This document shows positions 11,646 to 21,686 of a stretch of 64,000 nt of DNA, piece by piece (position 1 is the stretch's first letter; each line of letters starts with the position of its first letter). Below the pieces are notes generated by a model. That model made no database searches, had not been told where the DNA came from, and saw nothing but the letters and a program-made list of their open reading frames with translations. A program made the position numbers and the translations under genes. Origin of the DNA: Pararge aegeria (Eukaryota; Arthropoda; Insecta; Lepidoptera; Nymphalidae); contig NC_053184.1 in the NCBI RefSeq assembly GCF_905163445.1, positions 17,422,001 to 17,486,000 on the forward strand, given 5' to 3'.

Positions 11646-12449
11646 TAATCCTCTTCAACAGATGATGAGACCAGAGTCAATTTATACAAACGAATCCTTC
11701 AGTCCTTCATTAATTCCCAATAATAAATCATTCATTCATTCAATCTGAAATTATAATATCTTCAACGTATTCATTTGTTGATGTTTCATTAAGCAGTCTG
11801 CGATGAATGGCTGTCGAGGCGTTATATTGAGCTCTCGACGAATGCTCCAAAGAGTAGATTGATTTGACTCGATTTGCAATTCACTCTAGGTCTTCAACTG
11901 AGTCGAATGAGATTTGTGGCCTTATTAAAAGATCTTCTTGGAAATGAATAGTTAAGTGTGTCAAGATTACTTCGTTGATTTCATTGTTTTGGAGAAATAT
12001 GATTATTTAATGATCACTAGCTGCGCTCAGCGTTTCACCTGTATTAGATCATATACTGTATTGCACTTTAATATCCAAACAGTGATTAAATATAAAAAAA
12101 TGTGTTTATAAACGTACCGAATTTAAAGATTATCAGCAGAACAGTTTTTTAAAGCGAGTTTTTATGGATTGCTATCTTCACAAAAAATGAAACTTCTCAG
12201 TTAAAAACATCTTGAAATAATATAAAACAAAGGTTTTGTGGCCCAAAAATCGATATTTTCAACAACCGAGTTCATCATTTGCAGGAATGGATTCGACAAG
12301 ATTTTATAGTCAGGTTCCTAAGTCTTTAATTATATGAAAGAACTACGTTTGTGTATGCGTAAAGGTAAAAAAGGTTTTCATTTCCTATTTAGTTGTATTG
12401 GCCCCATTGAACTGACCACTCAAAGTTGATTTATTTTACCATCGAACCG
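11646..12449. other. No recognised gene; unassigned
   Basis: 'atcactagctgcgctcagcg' near 12014 resembles the edge of a common lepidopteran repeat, but it does not continue convincingly. Confidence 0.35.
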
Positions 12450-12674
12450 CGACGCACCGTACAGATCTGCACCCCTATGTGGTTGACAATACCATGGACG
12501 CGTACGAAGCGCATGCCATGCCCTTCCAGCTTCCATTATCCCCACGAACTATAATATGAGTACCTTTAAATCAAGAGTGAAATGGAATCTTTAAGGCAAG
12601 CGCGCTTCTAAGGCTGCATCGTCACTTACCATCAGCTGTGATTGCAGTCAATATATATGTATATAAAAAAAAAA
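12450..12674 (+). mobile_element. LINE 3' end (CR1/Jockey-like) with A-tail
   Basis: The order 'gtacagatctgcacccct', 'cgaactataatatgagtacc', 'aatcaagagtgaa', 'gcaagcgcgctt' and 'gctgcatcgtcacttacc', then a poly-A run near 12665, is typical of a short LINE C-terminus plus 3' UTR in Lepidoptera. It is truncated at its 5' side. Confidence 0.6.
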
Positions 12675-12719
12675 CTTCATACAAAAAGTTCTAATCACTG
12701 CTAATATCGAAATTAAATT

Positions 12720-12951
12720 TCTCGGTTCAAAATCCAGGTTCTACTGCGAAGAAGCTGGAATGAAAGTTATGTCTTATTGGTTTTTCATAATTTCCCGGGA
12801 TAAAAAGCAGCCTAATTGTTTATCCAGGGTATAATCTATCTACATTCAAAAATTCAGTGAATTTGGTTCAGTAGTTTTGCGTGAAAGAGTAAAAAACATT
12901 CATTCATCCATCCATCCATGCAAACTTTCGCATTTATAATATTAGTATGAT
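12720..12951 (-). repeat. Lepidopteran repeat, family D
   Basis: It contains 'cccgggataaaaagcagcc', 'tatccagggtataatctatc', 'ggttcagtagttttgcgtg', an ATCC microsatellite and the end 'atttataatattagtatg'. The copy at 43.4-43.6 kb is the same element in the opposite orientation. Confidence 0.65.
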
Positions 12952-13130
12952 TGTTCTAGGTAGAGGTAATCTAACTCTACTGATTATTTTGACAAAGGTT
13001 TCATATCAACAACCTCATGGTACAGTTCTAATTTGATGTATTAAAAGGTGCGAGCGCTCGCATAAATATTGTAAATTTATGCAAATTACATGATTAACAT
13101 TTCATCATAAGCGGCGGTTTCAATGACGAA

Positions 13131-13273
13131 CAGTGGCGTGCACTTCATACATGCACAAAAGCACTGCATACCCAAATTATTTTATATATGTCATATTGGA
13201 GGGGAAAATTTCCATTTTATGCCACGTACCTGCTTTATGCATACCCTGGTCAAAAACCCTGTGCACACCACTG
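13131..13273 (+). mobile_element. hAT-type MITE, family A, subtype I
   Basis: CAGTGGCGTGCACTTCATAC at the left pairs with an end 'gtgcacaccactg'. The interior 'gcacaaaagcactgcatacc' and 'tttatgcataccctggtc' is shared with copies at 33.5 and 36.6 kb. No clear target duplication. Confidence 0.8.
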
Positions 13274-13410
13274 CTGCTGCTGCTCGTATTTCACGTAAAG
13301 AACAAACAAAAACTGTATGATGTAACTGATATACAATACTGATACACTAAGTATGAAAATGTTTTAACCCTAAAGTTGAACTAAGGGTTCACAGAAATAC
13401 TTCGCCAACA

Positions 13411-13735
13411 CAGTGGCGTACGTAAGGGTATGCACTAGACAGGCTTATGATATAAAATTGAGAAAATCACCAGTAGGGGAGACAGGGGCTTGTTGTGACG
13501 GGGGTAAGTATTATATAAGATTCAGGAAAAATATTGTAGAAATATATTTCCAAATACATGATTACTCATCTAAAACCTCTTTTCAATTAAAATACTGAAT
13601 AGTTTAGTCACCCCATCGAAAAAGTAAAAAAATGTTACAACTAGCCCCTGCCTCCCCTACGAGTTATAAAAACTTAAGGGTAGGTATAGGGTAAGGTAGG
13701 TACTACTTTTTATGACATAGTAAGTACTAACGGCT
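13411..13735 (+). mobile_element. hAT-type MITE, family A subtype II, interrupted by another MITE
   Basis: The left half (13411-13475) starts 'cagtggcgtacgtaagggta'. The interior resumes at 13660 with 'cgagttataaaaacttaagg'. Joining them gives the same 'ccagtacgagttata' sequence found uninterrupted in the copy at 14279-14440. The right terminus is missing. Confidence 0.75.
13476..13657. mobile_element. Mariner-type MITE with TA target duplication
   Basis: This 182-base element has 24-base inverted ends matching at about 21 positions (left begins GGGGAGACAGGGGCT; right end is the reverse complement of GGGGAGGCAGGGGCT). It is flanked by TA on both sides. Removing it with one TA restores the host MITE. 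TA duplication and short inverted ends suggest a Tc1/mariner-type non-autonomous element. Confidence 0.8.
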
Positions 13736-13737
13736 AC

Positions 13738-13864
13738 TTTTTTTTTTTTTTTTTTATTCTATTACAAGTTAGCTATGTGACTGCAAACCCGTGGTGGTAA
13801 ATGATGATGCAGTCTCAGACGGTAGTGGGCTAAGCTGTTAGGTAGGATCCGACAGGATTTTAAA
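13738..13864 (-). mobile_element. SINE family 2, 3' fragment with long poly-T
   Basis: A run of about 19 T, then 'attctattacaagttagc' and 'ggtggtaaatgatgatgcag', matches the 3' end of family 2 in reverse. The head is missing. Confidence 0.7.
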
Positions 13865-14278
13865 TGTGTCCCATTGTAATATGGATCTTTTAGATTCTGT
13901 CGGTTAGTCAAAATTTTTATATGCATTTTAAATTATTAAAATGCCTGCTACCTTGTTAGATTATATCTCTAACCATTACGTGAGACTGCAGCCAAGGTAG
14001 AAGAAGGTAGATGGTAAAGCTAACTTGTAGTTTAAAAATAAAAAAGTTACTAAGTTAGTTCATACTTTCAGTGATTCACAGTACCGTATGCGGTTGGGAA
14101 AGTTATTTGGTTTAGCAATAAAAGCAATCGGCGCTACGCTACGGTTCGATAAAAACCGAGCGTGTGAACTGAGCGTCCAGATCATTCTGATCTTAATATT
14201 TATCATAGAGCCCTAACATACAAACTATTTTGCCGCAGCGTTAAAAACTTTACAAATATAGAAACTGACCACCACGGG

Positions 14279-14440
14279 CAGTGGCGTGCATAGAGGGTAT
14301 GCACAGGGTATGCAGGTGATATAAAATGAAGAAAATCTCCAGTACGAGTTATAAAAAACTTAAGCATAGGCATTGTAAGAGTTATAAATATATATCTATA
14401 TATCTGCATACCCTGTGCATACCCTCTATGCACGCCACTG
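14279..14440 (+). mobile_element. hAT-type MITE, family A subtype II, perfect 8-bp TSD
   Basis: Its ends are long inverted repeats: 'cagtggcgtgcatagagg' with 'cctctatgcacgccactg', extending inward through 'gtatgcacagggtatgcag'. ACCACGGG precedes (14271-14278) and follows (14441-14448). Confidence 0.92.
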
Positions 14441-14500
14441 ACCACGGGGTTATTTACTACAATCTTTTGAAGCGGTATGTTTTAAAAACACGGTTTTTAA

Positions 14501-14756
14501 CGGCCGATTGTTGCAGTGGGCAGCGACACTGCTTTCTGAGTCAAAGGCGGGGGTTCGATTCCCACAACTGGAAAATGTTTGTGTGATGAACAGAAATGTT
14601 TTTCAGTGTCTGGGTGTTTACATGTATTTCATAAGTATTTATCTATATTATTCATAAAAAAAAATTCATCAGTCATCTTAGTACCCATAACACAAGATAC
14701 GCTTGCTCTGGGGCTAGATGGCAGCGTGTGTATTGTCGTAGTATATTTATTATTGT
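14501..14756 (+). mobile_element. SINE family 1, nearly complete
   Basis: It has the tRNA-like head ('cggccgattgttgcagtggg', B box 'ggttcgattcc'), the body 'tttgtgtgatgaacag', 'cagtgtctgggtgttta', and the end 'gtcgtagtatatttatta'. The A box has one change from the family 'ggcgcagtgg'. Confidence 0.9.
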
Positions 14757-14811
14757 TATTTTTAAAATGATAGCTACATATATTTATAACTTACTTTGAC
14801 CTTTTTTATAA

Positions 14812-15045
14812 TTGACCGACCAAGCACATGACACTTCCGATGTTAAGTGGAAAATCACCGCCTATAAGGAGATCAACACTTCGCAGAGCACGCAAAGAAG
14901 ACATCCTATAAAGTGCCACCCTGTGTCCAACAACTGAGGGGTAGGTGTTAAGCCTCATGAGCCAGTAATTACACCGGCAACCACACCATTCAGACTATGG
15001 CGATGGTTACTTCCTCCAAAGAATTATAACTAAACGGACAGAGCA
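14812..15045 (+). repeat. Repeat family R3 copy
   Basis: Blocks 'gatgttaagtggaaaatcac', 'caacacttcgcagagc', 'ccctgtgtccaacaactg' and 'gtaattacaccggcaacc' occur in family order. The right part is diverged. Confidence 0.65.
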
Positions 15046-15546
15046 CGATAAGCACAGTATTAAAATAATACTGCTTTAAGCGATGTTACTAGGCCACAGA
15101 ACACGGTTAAGCTAGGAAGACATATGTGTTCTAAAAAGGAAAACTAAGCAAGTATTAAATAACCGTAGTTTTCAGCATTACTTTAATTGTATGGTACTTT
15201 ACGTTGTATGGATACTGTACCTGAAGATACCTATAGTCTTTTGAAATGAAGAGTCAATGGCCGAAAATTTTATAACGTTATTATCTTTAAAAAAAAACGA
15301 GTCAATAACCTAACGGTAAAAACGCTCGTCTCCGTCACGTTTGGAAATGGCATTTGTGTTAGGGCTTTTATATGCAAAGAAATTTACGCTTCTTAGAAAC
15401 CGCTAGCTTCCGCGTACACTTTATTATTAATAGGTACATTTTATAAGCACTGTCAAAAGCGATAAAATTACACGTTTACTTTTATTAACTGCTCTGTTCT
15501 ATGAAAGTTCAGCGCGTCATAGGGTCTGACAAATTTCATATATATT

Positions 15547-15889
15547 TTTTATTCCACTAAGTACAAGTTAGCCCTTGATAGCAATCTCACCTGATGTAGT
15601 CTAAGTTGGTAGAAGTCTAACCTGTTAAACCTAAATCCCTAATCGGTTTCTACTGCTGAAGCTTCCCACAAGACCAGACCAGAGTAAATTCCGGAACCCG
15701 GAGCAAAGGGTCTTCGACCAGGCATAGACACTGCATAAAGCAGGAACATGGCATAAAATGGAAAAAATCCCTACCAATACAATTAATATAAAATAATTTG
15801 GGTATGCAGTGCTTTTGTGCATGTATGAAGTGCACGCCACTGCCGGAACGTTAAAACCAAAACGCTCTCCGATGCGCCGGAGGTCGTCA
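15547..15889 (-). mobile_element. SINE family 2 split by a hAT-type MITE
   Basis: The 3' part (15547-15698) runs from the T-tail to 'ccagaccagagtaaattccg'. The tRNA-like head remnant resumes at 15843 and ends 'tgcgccggaggtcgtc'. The intervening bases are a family A MITE. The B-box region is lost. Confidence 0.8.
15699..15842 (-). mobile_element. hAT-type MITE, family A subtype I, inside a SINE
   Basis: The right end 'agtgcacgccactg' and interior 'atttgggtatgcagtgc' are intact. The left end is diverged. Flanks CCGGAACC (15691-15698) and CCGGAACG (15843-15850) are a 7-of-8 target duplication. Confidence 0.85.
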
Positions 15890-15917
15890 AACTTAATAAA
15901 TTTACGTAAGTAATTAA

Positions 15918-15980
15918 GATTCCCACAATTGGAAAATGTTTGTGTGATAAACATGAATGTTTTTATATTCATTAGTTATC
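15918..15980 (+). mobile_element. SINE family 1 fragment
   Basis: 'gattcccacaattggaaaat' followed by 'gtttgtgtgataaacatgaa' is the B box and early body. The remainder is lost and the adjoining sequence is an inverted repeat. Confidence 0.75.
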
Positions 15981-15992
15981 TTTTCGTTTGAC

Positions 15993-16055
15993 AAAAAAGG
16001 ACCGACTTTGCTATTTAACTCTATTTTAGTTCTATAAGAAAGTCGGTTCTTTTTT
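15993..16055. repeat. 17-bp inverted repeat (hairpin)
   Basis: 'aaaaaaggaccgacttt' (15993-16009) pairs with 'aaagtcggttctttttt' (16039-16055) at 16 of 17 positions, with a loop of about 29 bases. Confidence 0.7.
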
Positions 16056-16189
16056 ATTAAAACTGTTTTTTTTTTAGTTTGTTGACTTTTTATTCTAATA
16101 TTAATCAAAACGGTATGCGTTTGGCGTACTAGCTTTTTAGTATTGGTGCGTGACATAAGCATAAACAATAAGTTTCAATTTACTATTAT

Positions 16190-16290
16190 TAGCCTTGCCT
16201 TGTTGGTCTGTTGGTTAGTATGTTCAACTAGACATCACGAGATACTGGGTTCGAGTTCCGGGCCGGGCCGCAAAATTGTCAATGTACTGG
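16190..16290 (+). mobile_element. tRNA-like SINE head, family 4
   Basis: 'ttggtctgttggttagta' resembles a tRNA A box and 'gggttcgagttccgggc' a B box, followed by non-tRNA sequence. A related head lies at 23272-23345. A functional tRNA is not supported: no clean acceptor stem. Confidence 0.55.
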
Positions 16291-16656
16291 AGATAGAAAA
16301 TTGGCTTATCTCTTATAGTTCTGATTGCATTGCAACAACTGGACCAACGAAGTAGTTTGCAGAGGGCTATCCAACATTTTATTACTTCATTAAATTGTAG
16401 ATTATCAGGAGTATCTGCATTCCGTAGCGGTATGGTCTTCACACATACAGACATACTTGGGGTTTCAAAATTACGTGTGACATAGTATAAACATAGGAGG
16501 TGGATATTTCTAGATGATTCCTCACTTTCTTTCTTTCTCGTAAGCAACAAATAAATATTTTCTACAACATTTTTTAATCATCAAAACCATAAAAATTAGG
16601 TAACTATACAACCGCTTTACAACGTTTGATAAGTAAGATGGTTTCTGAATAATTAC

Positions 16657-16913
16657 CTAAATAAATAACTATACACAATATACACATCGCCATTTAGCCC
16701 CAAAGTTAACGTAGCTTGTGTTATGGGTACTAAGATAACTGGTAAATATTTTTTTATGAATAACATACATAAATACTTATAATATACACATAAACACCCA
16801 GACACTGAAAAACTTTCATGTTCATCACACAAACATTTTCCAGTTGTGGGAATCGAACCCACGGCCTTGGACTAAGAAAGCAGGATCGCTACAAACTGCG
16901 CCAATCGGCCGTC
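16657..16913 (-). mobile_element. SINE family 1, nearly complete
   Basis: The head is at the right ('tgacggccgattggcgcag' in reverse, B box 'ggttcgattcccac'), the body is in order, and the TTTA tail lies near 16657. The anticodon-side region is altered. Confidence 0.9.
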
Positions 16914-17255
16914 ACACAACTAACAGAAAACGAAAACTGTCTCGGCTCCGATAACTCGAGGGCAAGTTCATTGTTTTCACCCATGTTGCGCAATCAGGTG
17001 AATCTAATTGGGTCAGAATAATTATAGAGACAGATGGTGAGATAAACTCGCCAACAATGTTAATTACATACCTTCAATCGGATAACTTTTCAAGACTCAT
17101 GTTGTCGAATTAATTGCAAATGGAATTCCAATTTAAGTTCGTAGGTAATTAAAGCGATTCCAAAGTTCTACGTATAAGAGAACTTTGAAACAAATCTTTA
17201 AGCGCATATTCATGCAATAGCCGCTTCTCATTAAGCTGAGTATAACTTAAAAGCG
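16914..17255. other. No recognised gene; unassigned
   Basis: Nothing supported here. Confidence 0.4.
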
Positions 17256-17388
17256 TCATCATCATCATATCAACCTATTACCGGCCTACTACAGGGCACG
17301 GGTCTCCTCCCACATTGAGAAGGGGTTAAGGCCGTAGTCCACGCTGGCCCAGTGCGGGTAGGTGGAAAAAGCATGCGGTTTTGAAATT
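17256..17388 (-). mobile_element. SINE family 3, 3' part
   Basis: The tail 'catcatcatcatatcaacc', then 'ccggcctactacagggcacg' and 'ggccgtagtccac', are the family 3 end in reverse. The head is absent. Confidence 0.8.
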
Positions 17389-17943
17389 GGCGTCAGACTG
17401 TTTTTTCAGGCTTCGAAATGGCTGAAATGGTTTTAAAACGGGAGTTTAACGACAACAGTATAAATTATTTTTATGGAATAGAACGAATTCACCCAGAGTT
17501 ATTGCGACTCATTACTTATACAGTTTATATCTAAGAGAATGGGTTGGCTAAGTCACTTAAAGCATTAATTACACTTTATCTCTTGCCGTTACTATTTCTA
17601 ATTATTAGTTTAGGAAATCTATTGTTAAAGTTGGTTCTTTGCTAAATTATTATATGTAACGTTTTCTGATTTTTCTGTATAATAACTTAATAGAAATAAT
17701 GTATCATCTGCAATAGTAGCTGCTCGAATGCGAGGTATTCCTTTCCAGATTCATTTGGACTGGATTACAAACTTTTTTTACCTGCGAAAACCAGCTAACT
17801 GCATTTACCTATACTTGCACACGAATAGTTCCGTACAATATGAAACACTACATTGTATTGACACTACATAAAAACTTCGATTCACTGAGAAACAACGTGA
17901 CTAAAATTGAAGCAATGAAATCTGAAATTCCAGTTACTTAGTG
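17389..17943. other. No recognised gene; unassigned
   Basis: AT-rich; no exon or repeat recognised. Confidence 0.4.
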
Positions 17944-18430
17944 TTCAAATTCAAATTCAAATTCATTTATTTCAAGTAGGCCTACTTTATAAGCACTTTT
18001 GAAACGTCAAGTATGCATGTTTGTGTGACTCTACCACCGGTTCGGAAAGCAGATTCTACCGAGAAGAGCCGGCAAGAAACTCAGTAGTTGCTCTTTTCCA
18101 ACATCAACATTTACAATCATTTTGCTATCTTGCGGGAGATGAGAGCGAGGCTGGCTGCTTCCATTCTACCTTGTCATTGAGGAATTCATCAAATGAATAG
18201 TAACCTCGCTGTACTAGATGCGTTTTTACACATTTTTTAAATGCATGCATTGGTAGGTCAAGAATTTCCTTAGGAATCATGTTGTAAAAGCGTATACTCA
18301 ACCCAAGAAAGGAGTTCTGCACCTTTCGCAGACGATATGCAGATATCACTAATTTATGACCGTTTCTGGTAAGTCGATTGTTAATTTCAGCTTTTGATTT
18401 ATAAAGAGTAATATTTTGCCTCACAAAGAC
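17944..18430 (-). mobile_element. Jockey-type LINE, C-terminal and 3' UTR fragment
   Basis: A minus-strand frame (18125-18424) of about 99 codons contains RLRKVQNSFLGLSIRFYN and YYSFDEFLNDKVEWK. These are hallmarks of the region after the reverse transcriptase in lepidopteran Jockey/CR1-like LINEs. The 3' UTR follows, with a tail of ATTCAA-type repeats at about 17945-17965. The element is 5'-truncated and lacks the catalytic domains. Related 3' fragments lie at 26.0, 38.1 and 54.3 kb. Confidence 0.85.
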
Positions 18431-18747
18431 TATATTACTATAAATGTATTGCTAAGCTACTGTTCAGATCGTAAGAGACTTGCCATGCCACCACATCTTG
18501 AGTAGGCTCTGCAGTTGATAGATCCATTGGTTGACAACGACGAGGTAGGACACACGATGTTAAGCGACACAATACCACGGAGTGTAACAATCGCTAACAG
18601 ACACTTAGTGGACGTCGTTGAACAAATTTTGAATAAGGAATCAGTTAGGACGTAATGTTCGAAACATGTCTCAAGCAATGGGCACTGGCGGCTAAGAAGT
18701 TTATATAATATGTCAAACTATTATGAGTTGTATCCATAATTTGAATT

Positions 18748-18990
18748 AGGCGTCAAGTGGCATGGATGACGTCAAGCGTCAGGCGTAATATCAGGCGTAT
18801 GTGTAGCATTGGGCGTGGAACAAGAAGCATCTTTTGAACACGACGTCACACTAAATATATATTTACAGTGACACTAAGCGGCAAACGTTCCAGCTGAGGC
18901 TTATGTGAAGCAGTGGGAGTAGTAGAAGAAGCGTATTTTTGACCAAGCGTCAGGTGTGACACAAGAAGACAAGCTCTAGATGTGACCTAC
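18748..18990. repeat. Degenerate array of gcgtca-type short repeats
   Basis: 'aggcgtcaag', 'caagcgtcaggcg', 'atcaggcgtatg' and 'caagcgtcaggtg' recur irregularly. Similar words reappear at 19648 and 19830. No fixed period could be established by eye. Confidence 0.4.
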
Positions 18991-19623
18991 TCGTATTAGA
19001 GATTAATGTGAAGTTGAGGTGAAAACTTTATTAGGCGCGTGGAGCCCTTTTTTGGTGAAAGAAAATCATGGAGGTGACGTCATCGACTCCGAACGCATTT
19101 CATGAGCTATATGTATATATACCTACTGTGTACATAATTCATAGATTTATTTTACACTTCTATCAGCAGTCCCCAAAGACTGCCCCCAGACAAAGACAAA
19201 ATGTGATAGGTACTAAACACTTATATAAAGATGTTAACATTTTGTGTTTCACGCATATTTTATCGTTCACATCGACGTACCAATATGGAAGTAAATTAAA
19301 AAGCATAAATTAAGTATAGTTATGTAAGTATGTAAGTATGTATTTATATAATTACCTATAGTAATTATATAAATAGAGTCAAAGTGGTTCAAAAGTGGTT
19401 TGAATCTTCTCAATGGTAAAATCTGTATATTTTGTTGTAACAGGTTAAAAATCTTAATGCACATTATTAAATAGGTAGCGGTCTTTGAAGCTTTATAAAA
19501 GATAAATTTGTCTGGATTTCCGTCATTTCTAGGGAATTTGTCATTAGCTTTTTAAGCGTACCTAACAATATCTGCCAATTCAAATATGTACATGCATGAT
19601 ATATGGTTTGTCAGGACTCAGGT
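18991..19623. other. No recognised gene; unassigned
   Basis: It has a short GTAA-type repeat near 19322-19340. No exon seen. Confidence 0.4.
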
Positions 19624-19849
19624 ATGACCAAAGATGACAAGTGTCAGCACAGGCGTCAAGTCACCTATTATTACGTATACTAGCTGACCCCAGCGCTATC
19701 TGTCGGGCTGATTTGTGAATCTAAACCATCCAGGGTGCCACCCAAACGCATACCGAAAAATTCATTCAAATCGGTCCAGCCGTCTAGGAGTAGTTCAGTG
19801 ACATACACACGCACGCATGACCAAAGACGGCGAGCGTCAAGTCACCTAT
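19624..19849. repeat. Imperfect direct repeat flanking an inserted repeat
   Basis: 'atgaccaaag...gcgtcaagtcacctat' occurs at 19624-19668 and 19817-19849. Between them, 19678-19815 begins 'actagctgacccc' and contains 'aaatcggtccagccgtctag', a common lepidopteran interspersed repeat. Confidence 0.6.
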
Positions 19850-19907
19850 GTACCTTATGTGTAGTAGTGGGCCAGGTAGTGGGCACGTTTTGAATGCAGA
19901 TACAGAC

Positions 19908-20061
19908 CTTAGGCAAGGCGGCGAGGCACTGCTGCTTCACGTCCCACACGAGCTGGTCGCGCGAGAACTGCAGGCTCTTCTGCACGTTGAGCTCGGGCAC
20001 GTGCACTCGTACCAGCAGCCAGCCCTCCTCCGTGCACTCGCCCTCCATTACGCTACGCCAT
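19908..20061 (-). CDS. Prosap: Internal or first coding exon of Prosap/Shank (SPN domain)
   Basis: On the minus strand a 154-base exon runs from an acceptor (polypyrimidine-like tract ending in AG at 20062-20063) to a donor (AAG then GTCTGT; GT at 19907-19906), ending in phase 0. The frame gives WRSVMEGECTEEG, then GWLLVRVHVPELNVQKSLQF and DQLVWDVKQQCLAALPK. This pattern matches the start of the ubiquitin-like SPN domain of Shank/ProSAP, a postsynaptic scaffold. In vertebrate Shanks this domain is known to bind Ras/Rap-type GTPases; here that is inference. Translation could start at the ATG at 20048-20046, making upstream sequence 5' UTR, or continue from an upstream exon whose last codon ends in this exon. 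GC is much higher than in the flanks, as for a conserved exon. No following ankyrin-repeat exon is visible below 19.9 kb, so the next intron must be long. The name rests on recalled family pattern; exon status is firmer than identity. Confidence 0.62.
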
Positions 20062-21420
20062 CTGTTGACAAAAACAACTTGAATTAGTTTCCATAACTTT
20101 AAAAATCTGAAACGGTTATAGCCTTTACTTTCGCGGAAGCAGAGTTCAAATCTTGCACCTCTGACTATTCTAAGTTAGGTGCGTAGAAACGATATTATTA
20201 TGAGTGTGAAGTCCATCAAGGACTTTGCCAGCGTGGTAAACTTCGACCTAAATCCTTCTCATTCTGAGACCTTAAAGTGGGCCGGTAAAGAGTTGTTAAT
20301 TAATTTTACAAACATAAGTGAGTTTGTTCGTTTGTCCTTTCTCACGCAGCAACGGCTCAGCAAATGGGCGTGACTGTAAAGATATAGTTAAACAACCGAC
20401 AAGTGACATAGTCATCCAAAAGAGTGTCTGACGCAATTACGAAAATTATGAAACGCAAAGGGAAAATTCTCGGTACAAACAATGAAACTCTTGATATTTT
20501 TGTTTGGTTTTTATGAAACGGGTAACAGTCTAGTTAATCGGCTAGCGTCTTTTGAATTCTACAAAGATCTGTTGAAGATTATCGATAATAGCGGATGTAC
20601 AAATAATTGGCATTTAGTTAAAAAGTAAATAGCATTGATGAATACATTTAAGTTAAGTAAGTATATTTATTTAAAAAAAATAGTTGCTTCATTTAGTATA
20701 GGCCGGCTTAGCTGAATAAGCAAAAGTTAGTAAAAAACATACCGCAAACCTATCTATCTATAATATTTAATGGGATCTTTCACTGTCTATTCATTAAAAC
20801 GCATTGTGCAGCGTAAGGGTTGCCGACAAATCGTGCGGCGACGCCGCGTCCGGTTTGAGTTCTCTGAAGTAAGAATTACGAATTCAACAAACAGTGGCGC
20901 CAACTTATCGCAGCTCTTGCTTTCTTGATAGGGTTGCCACAAATGCAGGTGTTACCAAAAACAGAATCAACCAAAGTTAGGTAACGTAACTTTAAAATGA
21001 ACACTCATTCCTATTCCAAAATTCAAAAGTCAAGGCTACTACTGCTTCCTCAACTTAAACAGGGCTGTCACAAAATCTTGGATACCATTGCTTCTAACCA
21101 ATAGACTCCGGTGGAAGGGTCGAGGACACTCCAACAAGCAGAATCAGAGCCAATAGCTATAACGTTTTGTTTGTTTGTATTTCTGCCCTGCTGCTTGCCC
21201 TTTGAACGGCGGAGCTGATTTCGAAAGCACTTTTATTCAGTAAGAGAAGTTTAGTAACGAATTAACTGAACAACTTATTACAGCGGGAAAGACAGCGCCT
21301 ATTTCCACTTAGCTCTTTCAGTTAGGTAAAAAGACGCTTTAAAATATGACAGCTAATAATAAAAATTTAAGGGGACAAAATTGATAAGTAAAGTAGAATA
21401 GAGTGAGGAAGATCGCATTA
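20062..21420. other. Upstream of the exon; no recognised gene
   Basis: Probably intron or upstream region. 20810-20945 is somewhat GC-richer ('gtgcggcgacgccgcgtccg') and has 'gggttgcc' at both edges (20818, 20931). That suggests an unrecognised repeat rather than an exon. Confidence 0.4.
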
Positions 21421-21686
21421 CCAGCACGGCTAACATGGGCAGGAGACAATTATATCCCCGGGGAAAGGATAAAAATGTATCTTCTCCCACAGCTTTATCA
21501 ACTCTCAACACTCTTTTCTTTTTGGAAACACTATCCAAATAATATATGCGTAATATTAAACGGGGGTAAATTTCTCTTATTGCATGTTCCCGTGCCTTAG
21601 CAGGTGGACACTTTAATTATATCCCTTGTCAGAGGATATAATCGGGGGATATAACTTTTGTCTCCTGCCTGTGTTAGGCCTGCTGG
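21421..21686 (+). mobile_element. MITE family C, fullest copy
   Basis: About 40-base terminal inverted repeats: the left end starts 'ccagcacggctaacatggg' and 'caggagacaattatatcccc'. The right end is the reverse complement of 'ccagcaggcctaacacagg' and 'caggagacaaaagttatatc'. The interior has 'ttcccgtgccttagcagg'. No clear target duplication, so superfamily is not assigned. Confidence 0.75.

Noticed and set aside
11107..11658. 183-codon minus-strand frame that looks like a membrane protein
   Set aside because: It lies wholly within a 9-bp-period array. Composition explains both its openness and its hydrophobicity, and the opposite strand is open as well.
16190..16262. tRNA-like sequence
   Set aside because: No convincing acceptor stem, and a degraded relative at 23272. 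Treated as a SINE head.
1..19907. Downstream ankyrin, PDZ, SH3 or SAM exons of Prosap
   Set aside because: I looked on the minus strand for GC-rich exon-like stretches below 19.9 kb and found none that translate to those domains.
20810..20945. GC-rich bump upstream of the exon as a possible 5' exon
   Set aside because: It is bracketed by 'gggttgcc' repeats and has no initiator or splice context; an old repeat is more likely.
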